Positions 24,567 to 33,079 of a DNA stretch of 64,000 bases are shown here, piece after piece. The translations under genes and the position numbers were made by a program. Numbering within the stretch: position 1 is the first letter of the stretch; every line of letters starts with the position of its first letter. This DNA is from Liquidambar formosana. Taxonomy: Eukaryota > Streptophyta > Magnoliopsida > Saxifragales > Altingiaceae. The stretch spans positions 19,922,589-19,986,588 of the forward strand of contig CM077822.1 in assembly GCA_039720395.1 (NCBI GenBank), in the 5' to 3' direction. Under the pieces are notes generated by a model that was not told where the DNA came from, made no database searches, and was given only the letters and a program-made list of their open reading frames with translations.

Positions 24567-25853
24567 ATGGAAGCCTTGGATGGGTTCTTAAGAGGGTTTT
24601 TGGCAGTCATGGCGGCCAAAGACAAAACTGAGTTTAGGCGCTTCGGCTTGGAACCGTTGCTCTATATAAAGCACATGAAGCTCGAGACGACTCTTCTCAC
24701 TGTGGCTATATACTTCTGGGATCCTCAACTCCACGTCTTTCGATTCAATTATGAAGAATTATGCCCAACCATGGAGGAATTCTGTGCTTTATTTGGAGTT
24801 TCGCCTGCAGGGCCATTCATTCTTCCTACACCTCGCTCTGATTACCTTGCTTCCTTCTCGGATTTTCTTGGCATTCCTCAGAGGGACGTAACGGCCTTTG
24901 TCAAGGACCATATGGTGGACTTAATGAAGTTAGCAACCTCATTCTTGGCTCATGATAGCGAAGGTACTCTGACTTTTACCCCTCAAATTCAGCGTGCACT
25001 CGCTTTCTGTTTAATTGGTCGCTTTCTCATCTCCACCGGCACTCTTCAAGCCCCTGTTCAAATATGTGAGTTGGTTGCCCCTCTTCTCAGGCGACATAAC
25101 ATCGTTCCTCTGGTACTAGCTGAAACCTTGAATGGTTTAGATAAGGTTCACGGCAACCACAAAGCGCCTTTAGAAGGTAGCCCCTTTTTACTGCAAATGT
25201 GGCTACTCGAGCGCTTGAACTTTCTATCTCCCACCACTATCAATCCATACAAGCCCCAGCACTTCTGTCTACTCCGAGTTGAACTCCCTGGGCCATTCTC
25301 TTTACGAGATTGGTTGGGTTACTTCCACACACTGTCGTGGCAGAACATCAAATGGTACGTCTTCACATGGGGGTGTAAAGAGCAAGTACTTTTTCGAACC
25401 TTGGGGTGTGCTTTTGTCAAACTCATAGGACTGAGATCGACTTCCTTCTATTGGACTTCAAGAATTCTTCGCCAGATGGGCGCTATGCAAACCATACCGT
25501 CCTTAACAGGACCTTGTTGCTCTGTGGAACCTGTCGATCTTACTATAATCAAGTGGGCGAGGACTCGCTGGCCTACAGACCTAAAATTGACTCGGATTGC
25601 CAACACTGAAGGACCTTTCGAGATGAGTAAAGAATATAAGCAATGGTTGAAGGATGATTTGGGCGAAAGGGAAACTTCTCGCCGAGAAAGAATTTATGAC
25701 CTTATCAAGGACACGAGATTTGGACTTTGCAGAGAAGACATTCTTGAAGCAGTGGAGGCATCCCACGACCATGACTTGCGAAAGAAAAGAAGACTTGATA
25801 GCGAGAGGCAGAAGACAAACAAAATGACTCTGAAGAAACTCAAGAGGACTTAA
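24567..25853 (+). CDS. DUF7745-type protein, antisense gene 2 of element A
   Basis: This is an intact single-exon frame of 428 residues. The ATG at 24567 is chosen because it lies just after a TATA box and matches the start of the homologue in element C. Recognisable blocks are FWDPQLHVFRFNYEELCPT and EEFCALFGV near residues 60-90, LAETLNGLDKVHG near 190, LLQMWLLERLNFL near 215, and a basic C terminus (RKKRR, KKLKR). The pattern is that of plant proteins usually labelled DUF7745, which are related to plant mobile domain proteins and common beside Tat-lineage retrotransposons. Its biochemical role is unknown. It runs convergently with integrase, and the two stop codons are 351 bp apart. Element D carries a close homologue. 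The alternative, that it is a host gene caught by chance, is unlikely because the same arrangement recurs in A, C and D. Confidence 0.72.
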   Translation: MEALDGFLRGFLAVMAAKDKTEFRRFGLEPLLYIKHMKLETTLLTVAIYFWDPQLHVFRFNYEELCPTMEEFCALFGVSPAGPFILPTPRSDYLASFSDFLGIPQRDVTAFVKDHMVDLMKLATSFLAHDSEGTLTFTPQIQRALAFCLIGRFLISTGTLQAPVQICELVAPLLRRHNIVPLVLAETLNGLDKVHGNHKAPLEGSPFLLQMWLLERLNFLSPTTINPYKPQHFCLLRVELPGPFSLRDWLGYFHTLSWQNIKWYVFTWGCKEQVLFRTLGCAFVKLIGLRSTSFYWTSRILRQMGAMQTIPSLTGPCCSVEPVDLTIIKWARTRWPTDLKLTRIANTEGPFEMSKEYKQWLKDDLGERETSRRERIYDLIKDTRFGLCREDILEAVEASHDHDLRKKRRLDSERQKTNKMTLKKLKRT

Positions 25854-25992
25854 AGACTCAAGGAATAGAATTTCTATGGCATGTCGATAGTTCTTTTACT
25901 TAACACCAATAAATTGTTATGTCAAACAATTAGTTTCAAATGAATTGCCAATGATAATTTTCTTTTGAGATTTTGCTGTGATTGTGTTGTTT

Positions 25993-26146
25993 GGACCGCA
26001 CCCAATGTAACTTTATGGGCTGCCTACGTATCCCCGTTTTCTTTTTATTTTTTCTTCTTTTATTTTTTCTTTTATTTTTCTTTTCTTCTTCTTTTTTCTC
26101 TTTTTTCTTTTCTTTTTTTTTCTTTTGGGGAATCAGGTCCTCGTAG
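25993..26146 (-). promoter_or_regulatory. Conserved post-integrase foldback of element A
   Basis: It contains a 40-bp block (25993-26032) found almost unchanged in elements B, C and D. The minus strand gives CTACG (26142-26146) pairing with CGTAG (26024-26028), extended by TCCCC against GGGGA, around an A-rich loop of roughly 90 nt. It sits between the integrase stop and the 3' end of antisense gene 2. The function is unknown. Confidence 0.6.
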
Positions 26147-26203
26147 TTCAAATGCCTTAACTTTTGCCTAGGCCGCCTTTACAGGTTTTCAACCTAGTAG
26201 GCC

Positions 26204-27694
26204 TTATACATAAGACTTCTTTAATTGATCCAAATTGGTAGGACGAGCGAACTCGATCCCATCCAAATCCATAAGTCGAACAGCCCCTGCTGGCAATATC
26301 TCCTTGATGACGTACGGTCCACCCCAACTCAATTTGAACTTTCCTCGTGGATCGAAAATTGGAGCTCGGATCTCTTTCAATACTAAATCCCCTTTCTTCA
26401 AGCCTCTGTCTTTGACATGTTTGTTGAACGCCCTTGCGACTCTTCTCTGGTACCCTTGCACATGGTAGAGAGCCCTCAATCGCCTTTCATCTAGCAATGC
26501 CAACTCATCATAACGACCTTTGATCCAATCCACCTCTGCTAGCTGACTTTCCACTGCAACCCTGAACGAAGGAACTTCCAATTCCACTGGCAGAACAGCC
26601 TCCATCCCATACACTAGAGCATACGGCGTAGCCCCTGTCGATGATCTGACTGATGTTTTGTACCCCCATAATGCCAATGGTAGTTTCTCATGCCAATTAG
26701 TGTATGTGTCAGCCGTTTTCTGTAATATCTTATTGATGTTCTTGTTGGCGGCTTCCATTGCACCGTTTGTCTGTGGGCGATACGGGGACGACAAGTGGTG
26801 AACGATCTTGTACTTCTGCAAGAGTTCTTTGGTCTCCTTCTGGAAATGCTGACCGTTATCTGAAATGACCTCATGCAGTACCCCATATCGGTAGATAATG
26901 TTGAGCTGTATGAACTGCGCCACCTTTTTAGCATTCAAAACTTTGAAGGAAGCTGCTTTCATCCACTTGGTAAAGTAATCGATGGCTACCAAAATGTATT
27001 CATGACCATTGGATGCCTTCGGCTTAATCTGTCCGATGATATCTATTCCCCATACTGCAAACGGCCACGGAGTTGACATGCTTGTTAGGGGCATGGAGGG
27101 CAATTGTTGTCCGTTGGCGAAGAGTTGACACTTGTGGCACTTCTTGACGTGGGCATAACAATCCCTTTCCATTGTAGACCAGTAATACCCTAGTCTCATG
27201 ATCTTCTTAGCCAACATGTATCCATTCATATGCGGAGCCCCCACTCCTTCATGGATTTCTTCGATGAGTTTTCTGGCTTCTTCCTCCGTGACATACAGCA
27301 AGTGAATTCTGTCGTAAGACCTCTGATACAGTTTTCCTCCGCATACCACATAATGGCTTGCCAATCTTCTTAGTGTTCGCCTAACCACGCGAGATGCTTC
27401 CTCTGGATATTCCCTTTCCTCGATGAGCCTTCTTATGTTATAAAACCAAGGGTGGTTATCTGTTACCTCTCCTTCTCGAATGGAACAGCAATAAACAAGC
27501 TTCTCTCTGCATTCAATCACGAGCAGTTTCACGCTTCCTCCTTCTGGTATCTCCACCATTGAAGCTAGAGTCGCTAAGGCATCAGCAAACTGATTCTTGT
27601 TTCTCGACAGATAATTGAACTCGATCTCCGCGAACTCTTTAGTCAGTGCTTCCAAATAGGCATGATAGGGCAGCAGCTTCTCATCGCGAGTCTT
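26204..27694 (-). CDS. Element A pol: RNase H C-terminal part and integrase
   Basis: An open frame of about 497 codons that continues the RT/RNase H frame after a TAG at 27695-27697. The first about 60 residues finish the second RNase H (EALTKEFAEIEFNYLSR, FADALATLASM). Integrase follows, with its zinc-binding region (CYAHVKKCHKCQ) and a catalytic core with the expected acidic residues in WGIDIIG, ISDNGQHF and NGAMEAANKN. The C-terminal strand-binding part holds KGDLVLKEIRAPIFDPRGKF. The frame ends at LDQLKKSYV. Integrase would insert the cDNA copy into the host genome. This section is intact, but it could only be made from a polyprotein whose upstream part is interrupted. Confidence 0.82.
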   Translation of the reverse strand, partial: KTRDEKLLPYHAYLEALTKEFAEIEFNYLSRNKNQFADALATLASMVEIPEGGSVKLLVIECREKLVYCCSIREGEVTDNHPWFYNIRRLIEEREYPEEASRVVRRTLRRLASHYVVCGGKLYQRSYDRIHLLYVTEEEARKLIEEIHEGVGAPHMNGYMLAKKIMRLGYYWSTMERDCYAHVKKCHKCQLFANGQQLPSMPLTSMSTPWPFAVWGIDIIGQIKPKASNGHEYILVAIDYFTKWMKAASFKVLNAKKVAQFIQLNIIYRYGVLHEVISDNGQHFQKETKELLQKYKIVHHLSSPYRPQTNGAMEAANKNINKILQKTADTYTNWHEKLPLALWGYKTSVRSSTGATPYALVYGMEAVLPVELEVPSFRVAVESQLAEVDWIKGRYDELALLDERRLRALYHVQGYQRRVARAFNKHVKDRGLKKGDLVLKEIRAPIFDPRGKFKLSWGGPYVIKEILPAGAVRLMDLDGIEFARPTNLDQLKKSYV

Positions 27695-29582
27695 CTACTC
27701 CCCTTTTATCTGACAGATGATCAATGCCGAATCTCCGAACACCTCAAGTTCCTTTATCCCCAACTCTAACGTAGCTTCCAATGCTAGGATGCAGGCCTCA
27801 AATTCCGCTATGTTGTTGGTGGCTTTGAACCCCAATTTGACTGCTAAAGGCGTGAAGGCTTCCTCGGGCGAGACTAGTAGCACTCCTATGCCATAACCTC
27901 TTCTATTTGCAGCTCCGTCGAAGTAGACTTTCCAAACCTTCTTCTTGATTTCCAGGATATCTTCGTCGGGGAACTCGTTATTGAATTGGGTTGATGATGA
28001 CATAGGACAGCTTGCCAAATGTTCTGCAATGACACTTCCTTTAACAGACTTCTGCGCCAGGTACTTTATGTCGAACTCATTGAGAAGAAGCGACCAACGA
28101 GCGGTCCTGTATGATAGGACTGGTTTTTCTAGCAAATACTTCAGAGGATCCAATCGACTTATCAACAGGACTTCGAAAGACATCATGTAATGACGGAGTT
28201 TCTGGGTGGCCCACACCAATGCTACGCAAGCCTTTTCTAGCGCATTGTACTTTACTTCATAATCTGTCATTTTCTTGCTCAAGTAGTAGATGGCATTTTC
28301 CTTTTTTGACCCTTCAAGGTATTGAGCTAACATAGCTCCCGTCGCGGTTTCGGTAACCGTTAAGTATAACAGTAATGGTTCACCTTGTCGCGGGGGAACT
28401 AAGATTGGGGGGTTACTTAGATACCTTTTAATGGTCTCAAAGGCTTCTTGACAATCCTCATTCCATTCCTTGGAAACGCCCTTCTTAAGTAGCTTGAAAA
28501 TTGGCTCGCATACCATAGTCAGATTGGCGATAAAACGACTTATGTATTGAACTCTCCCCAGAAAACCCCGGATCTGTTTTTCCGTTCTTGGTGGCTCCAT
28601 CTCCGTGATAGCTTTTATCTTCCCTGGATCAACTTCAATTCCCCTCTGAGTGATCATGAAACCCAACAGCTTCCCTGCGGTGACTCTGAAGGCGCACTTC
28701 TGAGGATTTAGTCGGAGGTTGTACTTCTTTGCCCGTTCTAGGAATTTCTCCAATGCTGCGAAATGTCCTTCTCGGTCTACAGATTTGACTATCATGTCGT
28801 CCACATACACCTCTACTTCTTTATGGATCATATCATGCAATAGGGTCGTAGCAGCTCTTTGGTAAGTAGCCCCAGCATTTCTCAAGCCAAAAGGCATTAC
28901 CTTGTAGCAATATGTGCCCCACTGCGTGATAAAAGCCGTCTTTTCCATGTCTCGAGGCGCCATCTTTATCTGGTTGTAACCGGAGAACCCATCTATGAAG
29001 GAGAGAAGAGCATGGCCTGCTGTACTGTCCACCAATACATCGATATGCGGTAGAGTGAAATCATCCTTTGGGCTCGTAGTATTAAGGTCACGGAAGTCAA
29101 CACACATTCGCACTTTCCCATCTTTTTTAGGCACGGGCACTATATTGGACAGCCATTCAGGGTACTCCACAACTTGGAGAAACCCGGCATCTAATTGTTT
29201 AGTTACCTCTTCTTTTACTTTCAAAGCCCATTCTGGTTTTACTCTTCTTAATTTTTGCTTTACAGGCTTTTTAGTGGGATTAGTGGGAATGTAATGTTGC
29301 ACTATATCTGGATCAATACCAGGCATATCCTCATAAGACCATGCGAAGGCCTCTACATTGGCTTTTAGAAGTATTATCAATTTTTCTTTTTCAGCAGGCG
29401 AGAGAGTTATCCCAATTTTAATTATCCTTAGCAATTCATCTGTCCCTAGATTGATTGATTCCAATTCATCCATATTAGGTTCGGTAACACCCCTTTTCCT
29501 TTGCTCGACGAGCTCCGGGGGGACGTCATTCCTAGGATCTATATCCATGCTATAGATATCCATAGAAGAGAGAAAGGAAACA
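27695..29582 (-). pseudogene. Element A pol: reverse transcriptase and RNase H, ending in a nonsense codon
   Basis: The frame is open from the predicted intron acceptor at 29583 to a TAG at 27695-27697, where related copies have tryptophan (GEWKTRGEK). RT motifs in order are FVDFRDLN-like (VDFRDLNTTSPKDDF), IDGFSGYNQI, MPFGLRNAGATYQR and the catalytic YVDD (EVYVDDMIVKS). A degenerate Gypsy RNase H follows (LYLTVTETATGAMLAQ). Then comes a second, archaeal-type RNase H with KVYFDGAANRRGYGIG, NNIAEFEACILALE and VFGDSALIICQ. Two RNase H units in a row are a hallmark of the Tat lineage. RT copies the RNA genome and RNase H removes the template. The single stop is TGG to TAG. Confidence 0.85.
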
Positions 29583-29751
29583 CTGCAAATAATGAAAAGA
29601 AGCACACTTTATTGATTGAACTAACAAAACAAAACAAAGAAAAGAAAACACATGTGCCACAACTAGGGAACGACTCCTAACTCCACAAGGTGGGCTCGGC
29701 GGACACACTTTATTTGAAAGGAAAGCTAAAACAAGCTACTAAGGAACCTAC
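29583..29751 (-). other. Predicted intron between protease and RT in element A
   Basis: On the minus strand the donor is TT|GTAGGT (29751) and the acceptor is TTATTTGCAG| (29583), giving 169 nt. Removing it skips the in-frame TAG at 29748-29750 and joins the acidic tail of the protease-side frame (DLPDSS) to the RT frame in phase 2 with no frame change. An intron at this place is known in Ogre elements. No transcript data are available here. Confidence 0.65.
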
Positions 29752-31049
29752 AAGCTACTATCAGGTAAGTCGAGATCCTCGCCCTCAAGAACTTCTGCAA
29801 TGGCACCCTCTTCAAGATACCAATTAAGGAACGGTATGGCTACATGGTGAATTGAAGAACACTCAAGATCCGATTCCTCCACAGCAAGAACCGTATCTTG
29901 AAACATTGTAACCATGGCGTCCGAATCCATCTGTTCTGCCCAGTCCTCACTCTTCTCTTCCCAATAGTCATCATTAATCGCTTCATCATCAACCATTGAT
30001 GCAGTGATGGGGTACCACTCAGTGAAGAATATTTCGAACCCTGGAACTCTCGCCTTGGTTGCTTTGTCAATGGATGGTTCGGGAAATCCACAGAATAGAA
30101 AGTCCTCCCCCTCCTTAACAAAGTAACCATTCAAGGTAGGTCGGTATGGTGAGATTCGGATATCTGGCACCCTTCCTTCTGCTTCTCTGCAACATCTCCA
30201 TACGGTCCTTCTTGGAAGGCACATACCCCAATCCAAAGGTGTAGATAACAACGTGGCTCTGAACGAATACCGGTATGCCTTGCTGACGGCGTCCTAGTCC
30301 CATGCCTGGGAAGAAACTCATTTTCTTCATTATGTTCCCCACATGTAGGTTGCCATGAGGGCAAAAGTCGAGAGGTATCAACTCTCTCTGTTCCGGCTCT
30401 TTCTCTATGCATTGAACATACTCGAACCCAGACAATGGTACTCCAGCGGGCTCGGGCTTGATCTCGCAAATGGGCACCCTCGACAACTTCAGGTCATAAT
30501 CACCTTGGAGTGTGATGATGGCCCCTTCATAAGGGAACTTAACTTTTTGGTGCAATGAAGAGGGTACAGCCCCTACAGGATGAATCCAAGGTCTCCCCAA
30601 CAAGAGATTGAAATACGACGGGACATCCAACACTTGGAACTCCACTCTGAATTCTGTAGGCCCGTAATCAGCGGCAAAGTGACCACTCCAATCACCTCTC
30701 TACGGGTGTTATCATAGGCTCTCACTGTTTGCCCGAATGGCACGAAGTCTGTTGGATCCAACCCCAAAACGGTGGCAGTTCTGAGAGGGCACACATTAAG
30801 AGCGGAACCATTATCAATCAGGACTGTTGGAACTCTCTTTCCCATGGTGTCGACAGTGATGTACATGGCTTGTGAATGGCTAGGTCCACTTTTAGGTAGG
30901 TTTGCCTCTGAGAACACAATGGTTGAGTTCTTCGAGGTTGGATTCACCAAGTTCACCAAATTTTCCGGAGATGTGTCAACAGGAACCTGTATCTGGTTGA
31001 GCAACTTCAAGATAGTCTGACGGTGCTTGTAAGAGGCCATGAGCAAACC
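29752..31049 (-). pseudogene. Element A protease and G-patch-like region, frameshifted
   Basis: It continues the gag frame after the TAG at 31050-31052. An aspartic protease segment (VPTVLIDNGSALNVCPL) carries the catalytic Asp in DNGS. A frameshift near 30650 moves the rest (LLLGRPWIHPVGAVPSSLH) into another frame. A glycine-rich G-patch-like piece (FFPGMGLGRRQQGIPVFV) follows. A second frameshift near 30180 brings the frame that ends in a long acidic stretch (29752-30170) leading to the intron. The protease would cut the polyprotein. At least one stop and two frameshifts make it non-functional as it stands. Confidence 0.75.
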
Positions 31050-33029
31050 CTATATAGTGATGTTGGCATTAGTCTTTCTCAATTGCCTAAGCACTTCGTC
31101 CTCCTCTTCTTGCAGGTCGAGGTGGCGATTACCCTCCAAGTCCCCCAATAGGTTGTCAGATTCTAAGTACGGAGGCTTAAAATGGCGACCCCTTCTAGTT
31201 ATGTGCTCCACCTCGTCATCGCTCATCCACATATCATCAATCTTACCTACATCACCCATGAGGTCATCCCATGTGATTGTGTCGACCTCTTCCATTTGGA
31301 CTTCCTCTGGTAACTCATCCCAACCCGTGGGGATTATAGGCTCATCAAGGATGGGGTCGGGGTAGAGTACATAGTAATCAAACTTTCCGGACGACTCTCC
31401 CAACAAACCCACTTTAGGATCTCCTACCTTGAACCTTTCTTTCAATTGTCGCTGCATGGACTTCTTTGGCAATACCAAAACCTTTTGATCAATAAGGTCT
31501 TGAACTACCTTTTTCAGTATAACACAGTCCTCTGTCTCATGTCCGGGCGCCTGACGGTACAAACAGAATTGGTGAGGAGTCGAAGGCCTCGGCTTTGAAT
31601 GGCATGGCAATATGAGCCCTTTATCACAACATTGGTGGAAAACTTGAGTCAAGGTCATGGGAAGCGGCGTGTATTGCCTTATGGGTTGACGGGATTGGGA
31701 CAAGCCAAGGTCGATGGCATTTATGTTGTTGGGAGGAGGCACATTGTGAATGGGAAGGGGATTTCGAGTGACATTTGGGCGATTTGGTGCGGTGGGTGGT
31801 GAAATGATCTGCTTGTCGAGCAAATCTTGGATTTCATGGCGGAGGCGGTAACAATAGTTGGTTAGATGGCCTTTGGCTTGGTGGAACTTGCAATATTCAT
31901 TTTCATTGTAGTTCTTGGGCAATGGGTTTGGTGGAGGCCTTGGGTCGAGGGGTTTCAGGAGGTCACGGCTTCTCAGCTTTTCAAAAACTCTTTCGAGTGG
32001 CATGTATAGCTCGGTGAATTGGCGAGGTGAGGTGGAGTCGTTTAGGGAGAAAGGGCGAGTGGGTTGGGTAATGGTATTAACCTCAGCATTGGGTTTTCCT
32101 CCAAAGTTTGTCCTTCGACTCCTTTGGATCTCCTCCGTTTTGATTATTCCATCGGCGATTGCATCTTCAACTTGTGTGCCAGCCCCAACAAGAGCCTTGA
32201 AGTTCGGGAAGTAGTGAGCAAAGAGATGCTTATGATATACGGGTAACAAATTCTTCACCACCAACTGAATCTGTTCTTCCTCATTCGGTCTGTCTGTCAT
32301 TTTGGAAGCCTTTTGTCTCCACCTAGTGATGAAGGCGGAGAAAGTCTCGTAAACCCCTTGCGTAACATCCAAGTCCCTTCGCGTAACATCCACTTCAGTG
32401 TTATACTTGTAATGGTCCGTGAATGCATTGCACACATCCTCCCAGGTCTTGGTTCTGTTCTCCTCTAATGACAAAAACCATTTCAAGGTGGAACTCGCTA
32501 ATGACTCGTGAAACATTTGAGCCAATAACTCATCGTTCGCCCCTCGAGGGTGCATAGCTCACACATATATCTTGAGGTGGGTTCTAGGACAGCCTATCCC
32601 ATCGAATTTTTCCAACTCCGGCATCTTGAATTGTAACGGGATGCGAGCCTTTGGGAATAAGGACAAAGTATGGATGTCCACCATATCATCAGACCTACGG
32701 ATTCCCTTCAGAGTTCGTTCTAAAGCCTCGACCTTGTTTGCCAGGACGGTTGAGCTCTCCCTTGATGTGGCTTTGGTTTCCCCTTCCTTGGTCTTGGGTA
32801 GTTCTCCCCCTTCTCCTAATGGTTCCTCAGCAGATTCGGAATCATTGGATCCTTGATTGTTATCAGTGGCACGAGCCCTAGATTCCGGTTCAGAGTTCTT
32901 CTGTTGAAGGTCTTGAGCTAACTTGAGTGCGGTCTCGGATACCTAGGTAGTGTGATCAAGCTTTTCCATGATAGCTTTCAAAGCGGCCTCAAGGTTGAAA
33001 CCCCGGTTGCTAGTTCTTTCATCAGCCAT
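31050..33029 (-). pseudogene. Element A gag with in-frame stops
   Basis: The start is ATG 33029 (MADERTSNRGFNLE), aligned with the start of the intact gag of element B. The frame is stopped at 32943-32945 (TAG, codon 29), at 32559-32561 (TGA where B has CGA) and at 31050-31052 (TAG). Between stops it shows the retrotransposon gag core (FDGIGCPRTHLK, AMHPRGANDELLAQMF, KWFLSLEENRTKTWED, DVTRRDLDVTQ). Two short knuckle-like blocks follow, spaced C-x2-H-x4-H-x4-C (CKFHQAKGHLTNYC) and similar (CLYRQAPGHETEDC). Gag forms the particle around element RNA. Element B inserted about 46 bp upstream of the start codon, separating the gene from its own promoter. Confidence 0.85.
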
Positions 33030-33074
33030 ATCCGACTCAGTAACGGAATCAGCACTGACTAGGCGCCCTTGTTG

Positions 33075-33079
33075 ATTGC
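33075..33079. repeat. Target duplication of element B, left copy (ATTGC)
   Basis: ATTGC abuts the B LTR start at 33080 and again follows the other LTR at 47857-47861. Confidence 0.9.

Noticed and set aside
22115..25853. The PMD and DUF7745 genes as ordinary host genes
   Set aside because: The same pair in the same antisense position occurs in C (and the second gene in D), so they belong to the elements.
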